Shown here piece by piece: positions 48,600 to 61,410 of a DNA stretch of 64,000 bases; the stretch's first letter is position 1; every line of letters begins with the position of its first letter. The stretch comes from Odontomyia ornata (Eukaryota; Arthropoda; Insecta; Diptera; Stratiomyidae). The translations under genes and the position numbers were made by a program. The notes below the pieces were generated by a model, which saw only the letters and a list, made by a program, of their open reading frames with translations, made no database searches and had not been told where the DNA came from. The stretch is from the NCBI GenBank assembly GCA_963969285.1, contig OZ017739.1:350126219-350190218 (forward strand), in the 5' to 3' direction.

Positions 48600-49560
48600 C
48601 ATAATGAATCACTTACTTGGGCTACAAAAGGAAACCAAATTTTTGGAAAAGTGGCTATTTATTTCTCAACATAATCTCCTCTTGGCTTGATACACTTGAC
48701 CCAGTGATGCTCCAACTTCTTTGAACCGTCTGAAAAATATGTTTTCTCGAGGTATGCAAAGTAGGCTTCCATGGCGATTATGACCTCCTCATTCAACTCA
48801 AATTTCTCCCCAGCGAGTGACTTTTTCAAATTCGGGAACAAAAATTAGTCGCACGGGGTCAAGCCTGGAGAAAACGCTAGATAGGGTAGCAGTTTATAGC
48901 CCAATTCAACCAATTAAGCTGTGTCAATGGCGGAAGTCTGAACCGGTGAGTTGTCATGGTGGAAGAACACTTTTTCGCCAAATGGGGCCTTTTCTCTGCA
49001 ATTCGGCATCGGAGCGGCCCAATAACTCAGCATAGTAGAGCACTGTGACTGTTTTGCGTTTCTACAGGTGGTTGATGCGGATTACACCTTGTGAATCCCA
49101 GAAAACGGTGGCCTTCACCTTCTTTGGAGCACGTTCACCACCTGAAGTCCACTGCTCCGATTGCTACTTGATCTCTGGTGTGTACCAGTACAGCCATAAT
49201 TTATTGGCAACCACGGAAAGACACAGAAACCCCTTCGGATTGCACTTAAACAGTGTCAAACACCCCACTGAAATGATCTCGCGGTTGCGTTTGTTGTCCG
49301 GAGAGAGTAAACGTGGCATCTATTGCGCTGACAGATATCTCATGCCCGAAATTCGTTGCAGGATATGAACCATGCGGTCTTTTGAGATGCCTACTGGTTC
49401 AGCTTTCTTGCGCACATTCAATCAGCGGTCTGGCAATATGAGCTCGTTGTAGCCATTTTTGGGGCACCTGGCCTTGGGTCATCAAAACAAACGTATGTCC
49501 ACATTGAAACTCGTCAAACCATTTTTTATGTTCGCTATTGTAGAAGCAGAACTTATATTA
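48600..49560 (-). pseudogene. Mariner (DD34D) transposase relic
   Basis: The minus strand reads, from the high end, WLYWYTPEIK, VKATVFWDSQGVIRINHL, YYAELLG, VFFHHDNSPVQTSA, a FSPGLTPCD block, then FPNLKKSLAGEKFELNEEV and KCIKPRGDYVEK. I count 34 residues between the second Asp (HHDN) and the third (PCD), so it is a DD34D mariner. The first catalytic position reads VVANKLW where mariners have VDE, and stops lie inside the DNS..PCD stretch. Inactive. Confidence 0.82.
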
Positions 49561-49569
49561 ATATACACA

Positions 49570-49985
49570 ACTGTAAAGTTTTAAGCAGCATAAGGGTACC
49601 GTTTTGATAGATTAATTGAAAAATCTTACTATTATTCGCTAAGTTGAATGAATTTTTATTTCCGAGGCACTTGTTGCTCTTATAAAGGCGTACCTTCTTG
49701 ATTTTTTTATTTGATACCCCACTTAGCTACATTTGATTAAAAAGAATTTTTAAGCACTACTTCAACATAGGGGGACCTCCTTTAAAAAAAAGTTTAAATG
49801 ATTGATAAGACCTAAGTTTTTAAGAAGCCATCACTTCTAATCTTTTTACAAAGTTGGATTTTCGTAGCTGCTATAGTTTCTGTGGAAACTTGTTGCAACG
49901 CAAGGACAAACGGATGGACAGGACGTGAAACTAGTAGGTCTTTCTAAAATTTATTTCACCAATCTTTAAAAATGGGTAAAAAATT
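49570..49985 (+). repeat. Degraded HINE-like repeat, short subfamily
   Basis: Follows the second half of the copy at 28968: AGGGTACCGTTTTGAT, GGGGGACCTCC, CACTTCTAATCTTTTTACAA, CTGCTATAGTTTCTGTGGAA and GGACAAACGGATGGACAGGA, then AGGTCTTTCTAAAATTTATT. The end hairpin is decayed. 49985-50375 is AT-rich and I see nothing else in it. Confidence 0.6.
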
Positions 49986-50374
49986 AAATTTTTTTTTTTT
50001 TTAAGTTCAGAGACCTTTACCGATGGAGATATAAAAAGTTTTAGTTCTATTAAGCACCAAAAAAACTGTTAATTAGAGGGTGACCAAATTGAAATCGGTT
50101 AAACGCTTTTTGAAATAATCGGGAAAAGTAGAAATTTTATATAAATTTTTGATAAGTTTACGAGAATTTGCATGGTTTTACCCAAGGTAATTTTAATTAT
50201 CTTTACTCCTAGATTCCTTAGTATAATTTTTTTTTAATTTGCGTACTTATACCAGAAATATCAATATTTAATCAACATTTCCATATTTTTATTTGTCGCG
50301 AACTTATTTGTAAAATAGCCTAAACTGAAATTGTTGCACTTTTTGAAACGCCGCTTTGAAGGTGAAAAAAACAA

Positions 50375-50600
50375 AGCTGATATTTTTCTTATTCTTCTTC
50401 TTTATAGCACTACACCCCCCATCAAGCCTTCGCTTCTTGCAACAAGCGCCTCCAACTATCTGGGTCCATTGACGGCGTCGCCTAATTTTGAAATCTGAAC
50501 AGCGATGAACGGCCTTCGTCGACCAAGTCAAACCAGCTTTTTCTGATTCTACGTCTAGCACTCGTTGCGTGCAGACGTGTTTTTAATCGCTCCTGTCATT
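50375..50600 (-). pseudogene. RTE-like LINE 3'-end fragment
   Basis: The minus strand reads RKSWFDLVDEGRSSL and WRRLLQEAKA followed by an AAGAAGAAGAAT tail, the same 3' end as at 33935-34375. Only about 60 codons remain and one stop is present. Confidence 0.6.
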
Positions 50601-50838
50601 AATTTTAAAAATTAATTAATTTTTCGCAAAAGTCAGTTTCAAACAATTGCAATATTTTTTTACGAGCCAGTCAAAAGCAAATTTTGATTTTATTGGGAAA
50701 ACCATCATCGCCGAATTATTCGAGCATTTATCGAATACCTGAAATTCATTTCCTGAAGAAATATCAAAAGTGGAAATACGTTCAAGGGAAGTCCCGGTCT
50801 GAGAACATTCCCTCTAGTCTCGCTGCGAAAGCAACGAG

Positions 50839-52217
50839 ATGGAGGAGCCCGATGGCTTCAGCCATCAATCGGAGGGATCATGCCCATCGCCAATGACGAC
50901 GGGCGAACAGCTGATCCAAGAAAAAGAGAAAGCTGAAAAATTCGAAAAAGAAAATGAAGAACTCAAGCTTCGAGTTAAATCGTTAGAAGCACTTGTTGGA
51001 ACGTTAACGTTCAACAAGGATAATGAAACCGAGAAAGGCCGACAAGCAAACTCAAAAACTGAAGACAAGAAAATTAAAAAGCCACAGGAAGAAGCTAATC
51101 AAGAGGATGTCCTTAGCGCAGGAGGCGCAAACGACAGCAGAAATTATTATGCAGCGCTAGCTGGTCTTGAAGAAACGATGAACATTGAAAAGGATACAGG
51201 TAAAACGTCAAAATTCGATAATGATTTCATTGAATATCTTAAAATTAAAAATCGGGAGAAAAAACCAAAAGGTTTGTCTGTTGGTCCATCTGCTGGTCCG
51301 TCCGTTAAGATTGATGAAAAAAAAGAAAAAAAAGAAAAAGTCCCACCAATCAATGTGTTTGGGCAAACGGGCAAAGATATGGTTCGGCTTTTGGCAGCCG
51401 AGAATAAACTAAAAGATTTTCAGATAAAAAGATTGACAATAAGGACTAAGTCGCTGGTTGATTTCCAGGCAACAAAAAGTGCCTTAAATTCTGGAGATGT
51501 TTCGCATTTCACGTACACCCCGAAAAGCGAAAAGAACCAAACCTTTTTATTGAAGGGTCTGGACTGTGGTGAGGACACAGTCGATCTCCTTCAGGTGCTC
51601 CAAGAAGCTGCACCAGAAATACAATTTATTACAGTCAAAAACTTTGCAACGAGAAGATCGATTGTGGAGCACAAAAACTTGCCTCACTACTTAGTCCAAA
51701 TTTCCAGCAAAAGTAGTTCGAGTGCCCTGCAGAAAATACGGTACTTGAACTTCCGCGTGGTGAGGTGGGAACGCCTCCAGAAAAGTGAGGTCAACCAGTG
51801 CTACAGGAGTCAAAGATTCGGGCATTCGGCTGCCAATTGCGCCATGAAATATAGGTGTGTGAAATGCAAAGACATTCATGCTCCCGGCGAGTGCAAATTG
51901 GCTCAGGCGGAGCCAAAAGAAAAACTATATTGTGTGAACTGCGGTGCCTTTGGTCATCCAGCATCATATCGAGGATGCCCCCGGTATCAAGATGCAAACA
52001 TTAAAGTCACTCCGAAACAAAGCCTGGGGTGTCATTTGCACTTGCTGCGAGAGGACCAGCAGACAATGTAAATAAAATAAATAATGTAAGCGGCAATAAT
52101 GAGCTGCTCCTTAAAATTTATCAGCAACTAAATTCCTTATCGGAGCGAATCCATAAACAAGATTCGAAAATTAACATTGTTTATCAGCGTTTAGGGCTTT
52201 CAAATGCCTCAAAATAA
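50839..52217 (+). pseudogene. LINE B ORF1 (Jockey gag-like), late frameshift
   Basis: Start MEEPDGFSHQSEGSC fits an initiator in an AT-rich context. Residues 30-55 form a charged coiled coil (KEKAEKFEKENEELKLRVKS). Around 170-280 is the RNA-binding-like region (PPINVFGQTGKDM, FLLKGLDCGEDTVDLLQVL) followed by a PRE_C2HC-type stretch (FRVVRWERLQK). Zinc knuckles: QCYRSQRFGHSAANC, where the second Cys has become Ser, RCVKCKDIHAPGEC and YCVNCGAFGHPAS. A one-base shift near 52020 moves the reading into the frame that ends at TAA 52215-52217, overlapping the ORF2 ATG. Confidence 0.78.
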
Positions 52218-55200
52218 ATTGTCATCCAGCCACATTCCCACGGATGGGATTCGTCTCATCTCGATCAACATCAACTCCATTGTTACTTTACATCGGCGTG
52301 ATTTTCTCCTTGAATTCATTGCCAGACAAAAGCCTGACATCGTGCTTCTCACCGAAACCCACCTCAGTTCATGGCATTCCATGAGATTCAAGGATTTTGA
52401 GTTCGTAAGAAACGATAGGGTGACAGCTGATGGGGGAGGTGGCACCGGGATATTGGTTCGAAGACCCTATCGTTTCCAAAATATTGAAAAAGTCGAATTC
52501 AAAAGCTTTGAATCTCTTGAAGTGTCCGTTATCGAAATCTCACTGCCAGGTGGGGATAACCTCTTCGTTATCTCTGCCTATGCAACTGGTGGAACTGTTC
52601 TCAAGCTCAAGGAGGAGCTCAATTCCTTGTTCGAAATACTCGAATTGAACAGGCTGCATAACTATTATATTCTTCCTGGTGCCCTGAACGCCAAGCATAC
52701 ATCATGGCTGAACGCCGCTAGTAATCCAAGAGGTGTATTCCTGAAATCGTGGATAACAGAGAACCAAATTGAATACAGGTGCAATCTATATGGGTCGGAG
52801 CTCCCAACATACCCTAGGACAAATTCATATTTGGACCTTTGCATTGCTGACGCAAGACTTGAATTCAGGTTTAATAGTCCTCAACGGAAACTGCAGGTGC
52901 TTCCTTATGATAGCGACCATAACGCAATCGTAATGGAAATCAATCATCAAAAGGATGATTTCTTCCTCATTCCAGTTCAACACGAAAATCATCGGTTGAA
53001 TTTCAAAAAAACAGACTGGGGAAAGTTTTAAAAGAAGTTCAATCGCGAGTACCAGAAGCAATGTCCCCATTATGATGGTGGCAACTCTTGCTCAATGGTT
53101 CCTAATGACAGGAATCTAACTAACGATGAAATATATGTCTATTTGTCGAAGTTAGAGAAGCTGACGTTGGAAACGATTGAGAAAGTAGTTCCCAAGATTA
53201 AACATCGAAACAATATGGAAGGATACGAAACACCAACCATCGCAAGGTTGAAAAGATTGAAAAGCCTCCTTCTCACACGCGTCAACAATATTTATCGACG
53301 ATTTTCGGACTACAACCATCCCTTGTTGTCTTGGTTGAAATTACACCTGAAGAGTGTCCGGAACTTAATCCGGTCATACTTCAGGAGTGAGGTCAGCTAT
53401 CAATGGGCGGAAAAACTGAGGAGTATTAGCCCACAGGACCCAGATGGCGTTTTCGCGAAAGTGAATAGCTTATTCCGCAGGAAGTCTCGAGTGAAGGTAT
53501 CGAATCTTGAAGTCGCTAGTGATGAGATAAATCTTCTCGATAGGGCTGGTATCGGAATTGATAGTACGACTCCGGATAGAAATGGAAACAGGATTATATG
53601 TGATGGATTGCAGAAGCTTGCCCTGATTGGAACACATTTTGAATTGGTTCATCTACCAAACCCTGAGAGAGGGAACCAAATTTTTTCAGAGGTCGTTGTA
53701 GCAAAGGTTTCCGACTTCAAATCAAGCCTGAACGGCCAATCAATTCTTCATTTCAATGAAACATTAACATCTGACCTCATACCGAGCTTGAATCTTATTG
53801 ATTATTTTGTCAACTATGAAGACTTGTGTTTCATATTTCGCAAGATAAACAACAAGAAATCATGCGGTACTGATGGTATTCCAAATGTAGTTCTCCGACA
53901 TTTGCCTGAGGTTCCTATTAGGAACTATTGCATATTGTTCAACAACATGTTGAGCAATTCATATTTCCCAAATGAGGGGAAAAAAGTTAAGGTATTTCCG
54001 ATCTTGAAGAAAGGAAATCTTCATGCCCCAAAAGCTATCGCCCAATCAGCTTGCTGCCTAACATCAGCAAGGTGTTTGAAGTGATACTCAACAGAGCATT
54101 AAGCGCCCACATTGAGGAAAACGAGTTGATGCCGAATTGCCAATTTGGTTTTCGTGCCAGGCATTTGACCACACTTGCAATAACCAAAGTAACCTCAGAC
54201 ATCTGTTGGAAACTAAATGACAGACAATGTGTTGGAGCATGTCTCATTGATGTAGAGAAAGCCTTTGATACGGTATGGTTAGATGGACTAATTTTTAAAC
54301 TACTTCAGGACAAGTTCCCCAGACACCTTGTCGCCATGATGTGTAATATGTTATACGGGAAATCGTTTGTTGTAACTGATGGAAATCTGACAACAATGCG
54401 CGAGTTCAAGGTCTTGAATGGTCTACAGCAGGGAACAGTTACTGCGCCTCTGCTCTTCTCAATCTTCATTCGCAAGCTATTGAACGGCTTTGATTTTAAC
54501 GTCTCGCCAACGCGATCATTGGTAGCGTTTGCTGATGATCTGATCATCTATACGGCAGACCGAAAAGCTACAATAGTTCAGAGCAATCTTGAAAAAATGT
54601 TCTATGATGTACAGCTGTACACTGACAATTGGCGAATGAAAATCAATGCGCAAAAGTGTGAAACAATCTTGTTTCGGACAACGCTGCAGGGGGTCAGTGA
54701 AGACCTGAAACGTAATTGGAAAGATTTCCACATCATGGCTGGTGAGGGTAGTCTTGAACGGGTTCCACACAAATCCTGTGTTCGATACCTCGGTGTTTAT
54801 CTCGATCAGTATCTGTACTATACTGAACATGTGAAAATCATGCTCAGTAAGGCACTTAAAGTAGTCATGGCCCTTCGAAAGCTCTCTCATTCCAGATACA
54901 TTGATCAAAAGGTCAAAATTATCTGTTACAAGACACTGGTTAGACCAGTTTTGACATATGGATGTCAGATCTGGTACAACCAGAGTGCTAGTACTATAGA
55001 AAAATTAAGAGTTTTCGAAAGGAAATGTCTTCGTGCATATACTGGTTTGTACAGAAACATTATATATCGAATAGAAAAATTTATCAAACTGCTGAAGTGA
55101 CTAGAGTCGATATTTTCGTATTGAAACTTCTTCGGAATCATATCGCAAGATCTGTGACTGTGAGTGAAAACCCTTGGATTTCACAGCCGTTCCACCCTAC

Positions 55201-55474
55201 AGACGGGTATATAGCGACTTGCCTCGCTACTGGCTTCATTCCTCCAGAAGCATTCGTGTATTTGGACATGAATCGATATGTTTTTGATTCTGACGGCGTC
55301 CCGGTCATATTTCACATATATCGACGGGCCACCGATAAGAAGATAAAATATCCTCCGAATTTGAGTTCACGAGACCAACAGTTCCAATGGAGATACTCAT
55401 TTGCTAGATTCGTTGAGGCTGATCGAGTTGAGACGGGGCAGTCTAGGTATTGGTGGCTGAATGACAATGTCTAA
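52204..55474 (+). pseudogene. LINE B ORF2, endonuclease-RT
   Basis: Endonuclease: ISININSIVTLHRRDF, VLLTETHLSSW, ILPGALNAKHTSW (the GDLN Asp is Ala here) and YDSDHNAIVM. TAA at 53029 breaks the frame just after the endonuclease, a base loss near 54035 shifts it inside the RT (SCGTDGIPNVVL before, LLPNISKVFEVILN after). RT: CQFGFRARHLTTLAI, LIDVEKAFDTVWLDGL, GLQQGTVTAPLLFSI, LVAFADDLIIYTA. A second shift near 55065 leads into the C-terminal part ending NV at 55474. Jockey-type by motif order. Catalytically dead in the endonuclease, RT core motifs kept. Confidence 0.82.
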
Positions 55475-56039
55475 ATTATTCGTGTTTATTTTCAGTTTTG
55501 GTGTTTTTCGTTATTTAGTTTTTGAGTTTCAGCTCATTATTGCTACATTTAGTGTTGTTTATTTGTGTTAAAAATAAGGTATAGGTTAGGTTTATATTAT
55601 GTTTATTATATTAGGTTAGAGATAAGGTTTGACGCTTAGGTTAAGAACATTGTTATAGATTTTTATAGTATAAGATAAAGTTTTTGATTGCATTTATTAG
55701 AATTAAGTTAAAACATATTAGGTGTAGGATCAAAGTTCACTGTAGTGTTAAGATGATAAATAATTTTTAGAATAGTGTTGGTTGGTTTTTTCTCCTTTTT
55801 CCAATTGAATTGTAAAAATATGTAATAATCTTCATTGATTTGAATTTGCTATAGTTTTTTTTTTTAAATGTGTTTAATGATAACGTACAAATTTAGAGAG
55901 CCATTTGGGCCATTAAGTTTTTTTATTATTATTGTTTGGATTTTGCTTTATATTCTTTCAAAATTTATAACGATTAGTAGTAAATAAAGCGCTTTTGACT
56001 TTGACCAGCTTTTTCTGTTTTTCTACTGGTCTCCACCCT

Positions 56040-56110
56040 GTAGTTTGCCCATACCTTTTAGGTCAATTTCTCGCAAGAAAGTTACCTATTTCGGAGAGTC
56101 CTAAATATAC
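56040..56110. repeat. Second copy of the hairpin-forming flank
   Basis: TTTTAGGTCAATTTCTCGCA, then AAGAAAGTTACCTATTTCGG and AGAG, aligns with 24637-24680. The arms are diverged, so the hairpin is imperfect. Confidence 0.55.
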
Positions 56111-56139
56111 ACATACTCGTATACATATATGTAAGTCTA

Positions 56140-57115
56140 AAAAGTATTGAGCCTTTTTTGTCATTCTTCAATTGAATATTTCTTTTGTTTAAAACAGATT
56201 TTATTTAGGAACATTTTGTCCATTATTATCATAACCTTTTGCCATTTTTTGGGTAGAGCCATTATTCCATCTGTGAAGAGCTTCTGTGGTTTATCGGCGA
56301 AAAACTTGGCCAAGTGATTTTCACAGTCCCTTTTTGAAGTGAATTTCTTTTCATTAAGGAAGTTCTGCAGAGACCGAAATAAATGGTAGTCTGATGGTAC
56401 AAGGTATGGACTATACGGTGGATCATCAAAGGTATGTGTGGTGTGGCATTGTCATTATGGAAGACAACGCCCTTTCTATTGATCAATTCTGGCAAGTTTT
56501 TTTGAATCGCTTGTTGCAATCTGGTTAGTTCCTGATAGTACAGTGCCAAATTTTTATTTGCCCGGGTTCTAGCACCTCATGATAAACAATTCCCTTCCAA
56601 TCCCACCATACACACAGCATAACCTTATTTGGTGTCAATCTTGGCTTTGGAGTTGTTTGCGATGATTCACATTTTTTTGACCATGATCTTTTTCAAACGA
56701 TATTCTCATATCTTACCCATTTTTCATAGACCGTAATGATTTGCTTCAAAAAGGCTTTTATTAGGATTTCACAAATAGAAATTCGGTCGATCAATTTTTT
56801 TGTGATAATTCATGCAGCACCCAAACGTCGTTTTTGTGTATCCAGCCCTACGCAAATGGTTCAAAACTGTTTGATGATGGATGGATTTCATGGCTGCTTA
56901 TGTGTTGAGTGAGGTGCATCTTTGACATAAAAATTTCCAGAACGATTGCGAGCGAACCATCTATTGGCTGTGGCTTTTGATAAAGTATCTTGACCGCAGA
57001 CACCACAACTTTTGCAAGAGCCTGCGATGCATTCTCACCTTGATCGAATTCTTCCGTGAGCAGACTTTGTCTAAATACAAGAATCGGCCACCGATTCAAA
57101 TGCCCAATTTAAAAC
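56140..57115 (-). pseudogene. Mariner transposase relic
   Basis: The minus strand at 56520-56280 reads YYQELTRLQQAIQKNLPELI, NRKGVVFHNDNATPHIPLM (second Asp box), then shifted text ending with TSKRDCENHLAKFFADKPQK-like words in broken frames. The upstream 56600-57100 keeps weak HTH text. It is more decayed than the copy at 48600 and has frameshifts within almost every motif. The third Asp box is not recognisable. Confidence 0.7.
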
Positions 57116-58260
57116 AACCTTCACCAACTCGACTGTAATTTACTTTACTTCTGTCTCCTTATTCCTTCGATTCTAGAAAAAGAACAATACTAAACCTGAA
57201 ACCAAAAACACACGCTCCCGACCGAAACCTGAAATCGACCTTTCGTGGATTAAATAAACCCTACTCTCTCGGTGGTATACTCACCTTCGCCGTCGCTTCC
57301 CTCTGAAGAAAGAAGGGATTTGCTGGAAAGGAAAGACTATGTTAACTCAGCAATTCATATTTATTTTATTTGTGATAAACGTGAAATAATTAACAATAAC
57401 GGTGCCTTTAATTATGATAAAAATCAATAAGCGGTTGTACTTAATACTCGTAACATCTTTTTATGGTCAGTATTTTATTCCTTAAGCATGTTTAAATCCA
57501 CCCGAATGTAAAGGGTCTGTTTAGTGCATCATAAGAATTAACAAGCGAGTCTTGGAAAATGTTCTTGCAATTTATCATTATCGGAGTGATAACTTAATTT
57601 AAGATACGAGTATTAAAGTTGTGAATTTCTTATACAAGTATCATCAGAAATAGGAAAGAATTCATATTTCATTTAATCCAGGGGCTTTGGTTAGGAGTTT
57701 TACACAAGCTAGCAAGGCATAATCAATAATGTAAATGTATTATATATATGTGTGTTGTTTCAAGATAACGTTGACAATGTACGCACACAATTTTTCTAAT
57801 TTTAGGTCTTTTTAAGTAGATACATATCTTTCTATAAACTGTCGGCAGATTTACCTTCAATAGAGTATTTTCCAATTTATAATTAATTATTTATGCTCAG
57901 AATGGAAAGGGGAGCAGCGTCCACTTAGTAGGCTATAGATTGACTTTTACACTCTTTTTCTACATACTCCTATTTGTTGTTGCATTTTCACGGAATATAC
58001 TTCCCTAAATAGCACCCGCAATGCATTAGTTTTGACACAAACTGTGAATTTGAAATCGAACTGTAAACAATCTAAGAAAGTATAGATTTTGCTTGCTTAA
58101 AGTAAGTAACTTTATTGAGTTTTTCATAACTTGACGTTACAGAGTATGCTTAATGACTATGTGACATTTGACAGTATATGGATATCAAATAAATTTTGAC
58201 GGTTAGAAAATATGTATACTTATTTTACATCAGTGTTTTTTAGATATATAGACTTTGCCA
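57116..58260. other. Unassigned AT-rich spacer
   Basis: No long frame, RNA gene or clear repeat. It includes a short (TA)n at about 57735-57750. Confidence 0.5.
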
Positions 58261-58477
58261 TTTGCTCATATGGCTTACGACTTGAGTAGTTTGACAAATA
58301 AATACGTTAAAACTTAATCTAAATCTAACCCTAATATAAATTAAATCTATTCCTACATCTAACCTAAAACTATAAGCTGTTTAGTACAGCACTCGAATTC
58401 ACTTACATTTATGCATATTTATCTTGTGGTTTTATTTTATTACACTTATGCACTAACTAAATTTACAAATATTTTGT

Positions 58478-61410
58478 TTAACCACGGTATGTGTTTGGTC
58501 CAGATGAAACGTAAAACACCGGTTTATTGGTAGTTACGGAATCAATGGGATCGTGGTGGTATTGTTCAAGGATTTTAAAGGGACATAGGTAGTAGGGATT
58601 ATTATTTGCGGTGGTAGGCTCGAAAAGTGCGCGAATACATTGGAGGGGGTGCTCCCGCCACTTCTCTAGGCGTTTTTTAGACATTGAAAACATTTAATGG
58701 AGAATCAGTTCTATTTTCGTATCTTCGTAAAGGATAGAGTTCCTGTAGTACTTCTTATTAGGCCGTCTGTATTTGGATAGGCATTTCCTAAGGATCTTCC
58801 TCTCGAAGATTTGGATTTCTTCGGCCACAGTAGGCGAGATTGCTAGCCATGCCGGAAATGCGTAGGTAATGATCGGCCTAATAAGAGTTTTGTACATTAA
58901 CACCTTAACTTTTGGGCAGACTGATTTTGAAGAAAAGAGAGACGAAATAATTGCGGACGCTGCTTTCGCTTTATTGAGAATTTTCCTTACGTGTCTATTC
59001 ACCTTAAGTCGATTGTTAAAATGGACTCCAAGGTATTTGATATTTTCCTTGAGAGGGATGATTTCACCAGCAATATGTGCTTGCACATTCCTACTTTGAG
59101 ACACGGCAAGGCGGTGCCCTCTCCCGCTGGCATTTCTGAAGCAGATCAGTTCCGATTTGCTGGCATTTATTTCGAGCCCTCAGTACTTTAGATATTGAAA
59201 GATGTTGAGGACAGAGCGCTGCAGCTTTATTTGGGCCATCTGTGGGAGGCTATGGGTGACCGTGAGGAGGATATCATCTGCATACATTGCTATATCGATA
59301 GTCGAGCAGTTTGGACGTAGGATATCATGAAGGAAAAAGTTGAACAGGGCGGGACCGAGGATAGAGCCTTGTGGGACTCCCGATTTGATAGGGATAGGAT
59401 TTGAAATGAGGTTCCCCAGTTTAATTTGGGATGTTCTATCCGAAAGGAAGCTGTATAGAATTCTGAGGATTGCGACCGGACAGGATGCCACTTTCGATTT
59501 GTTTTTGAGCCCGTTGATACAAACTGAGTCGAACGCTTTTTTCAGGTCTAGAGCACAGGCCACTGTGCACTCTTTTCGCCGAAGATTGCGGGTGACTCTA
59601 TTGTGCAATAGCATTATTGCATGCTCTGTGGATCGTTCACGTTCAAATCCAAACTGAAAATCGGGGATCAGGGGACTAGTAAATTCGTTCAAGTTTCGCA
59701 GAATAACTTTTTCAAGGGGTTTACCCATGTAAGGCAAAAGGGAAATTGGCCCGAAATTATTAATGCTACCTTCGCAGCCTGGTTTTGGTATTGGTATTAG
59801 TTTGCAAACTTTCCAAGGTTTTGGAAAGTATCCATTATTAATACAATTATTGTATAATATCGTCAAGAAGGAGGAGATGGTCGTTCTGCACTTCTTGAAT
59901 ATTCTGCTCGAGATACCATCAAGGCCGTGAGATAGCTTGCTATTTAAGACACTAGGAGGTCTTCTATTTCCGTTTTCGAGGTGAAAAATCCGGCAAAGAT
60001 TGGATGTTGTGGAGAGGATGCTTTATTATAACTAGAGAATATAGTTAAATAATATCCCTCGTACCCTTCCGTCGTTAGTAGAACCTCTGCTTTAACGTTG
60101 TTGTTCAAAGCTATGTTGAATGACTCACGGCGACGACTTAGTTGTTTGAAGTATTCCTCACATGCAACGATCTTTTCAGATTGTGCAGTGAAGACTTCGT
60201 TCGCTCGCTTTATAGGGTCTTTCTCAATGTTGAATTTGGAATTTTTACGGCTCGTGAATTGATTTATCGTTTTAAAAACATCTGAAGATGGTCGCAGTGA
60301 TATCAGTCTGCTTTTATAGAAGTTGTTGACTTCCGATCTGATGCGTTTTTGGATTTGACGGGAAATGCTCGTTATTTGCGTTTTAAGTTCCAAATACTCC
60401 TCATTGTACCGGTTAAAGCTTCGATGGTAAATACGCTTAAGCCGTTGGAGCATATGCTTCCGAGTTTTTATTAATTGAAGAGTCTCCTGAGTTAGACGTC
60501 TATAAAGCGGGCTGCGTGGTTTCTGGAAAGGAGCATGCTAGTCTAGACTATCTATAATGGCAGATGTTAGTGCTGATATATGAGAGTCTTTTTCTGCGTT
60601 TGAGAGAATGATATTTTCGGGTGGGAGACTCGGAAGTAGGTCTTTGAGGTCTTTTCTGAAGTTTGGCCAGTCTATGAAATTAAACGGTCTATAGTGAGGT
60701 GGGCAAGTAGGAACAGGTATGTGTGATCTAAGGGTTATATTGAGATGGAGGCCATGATGGTCTGATAATGAGGTAAATGTGGAGCAAGTGAAGGGAATTG
60801 TGGGATCGTTGAGGTCAGAGTATATTATGAAGATATCTAAAAATGAGTTCTCTCAGGGAAATGTTGGGACCCCAGCATTTGCTATGGATGCTGAGAGGAA
60901 GGCGTCCATATGGAGCCATTCAAATAGATAGTTCCCGTTGGTATTTCTTGTGGAGTCCCCCCAGTGTTGTTGTCTGGCATTAAGGTCTCCTCCTAGTATA
61001 TATGAGTCGTGGGATGAGGCTATTGCGAGGATTTGGTTAAGTGTAAATGGGATCTGGGGACCTAGATTGCACGGGAGGTATAGGGAGCCAATAAAGATTT
61101 TGGCTGGGTTTCCATTGGGTCGCTTGGTGTTGAGCATTGCTAATGTACATGAGGAATTATTTTGTTCAAAAGGGATTTGATGGATATCTAAATCATCCCG
61201 AAACAATATCGCAGTGCCTCTGCCACTGTCATTCCGAAGCACATGGTAGTTCTCCAAACGGACTTTGTGGTGATGGTTAAGAACTGTTTCGTTCAGAAGA
61301 AGGATGTCGGGTTGGGAGGATTTGACCAAATCAGCATTGTAGAGCCTCTTATCATGTGAGATTAGGGAGTTTATATTAAGGGATATAATGGTTAGTCTAT
61401 TTGCAACCAT
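58478..61410 (-). pseudogene. LINE C ORF2, endonuclease-RT
   Basis: ATG at 61410, inside the end of ORF1. Endonuclease: TIISLNINSLISHDKR, LLLNETVLNHH, ILGGDLNARQQHWG (catalytic Asp kept) and, after a stop, SDHHGLHLN. Stops: TGA 60853, TAG 60538, TGA 59180 and TAA 58694. A one-base shift occurs near 59944. RT: KVCKLIPIPKPGCEG, FQFGFERERSTEHAIMLL, ACALDLKKAFDSV, SGVPQGSILGPALFN, MYADDILL. The last part ends PNTYRG at 58478. All motifs are recognisable; the copy is dead through stops. Confidence 0.83.

Larger units (their letters stand above)
50660..56000 (+). mobile_element. Jockey-like LINE B, decayed but full length
   Basis: ORF1 with a PRE_C2HC-type region and zinc knuckles, then an endonuclease-RT ORF2, in Jockey-clade order. 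The 3' untranslated region has AGGTTAGG-type words and an AATAAA at about 55983, and ends around TTTTGACTTTGACC. The 5' end is near 50660 but not exact. ORF1 and ORF2 overlap by 14 nt. At least three frameshifts and one stop show it is old. 55475-56000 is 3' untranslated sequence. Confidence 0.8.

Noticed and set aside
50304..50561. 85-aa minus-strand protein
   Set aside because: It is an out-of-frame reading of the RTE-like 3' end; the neighbouring frame carries the recognisable motif.
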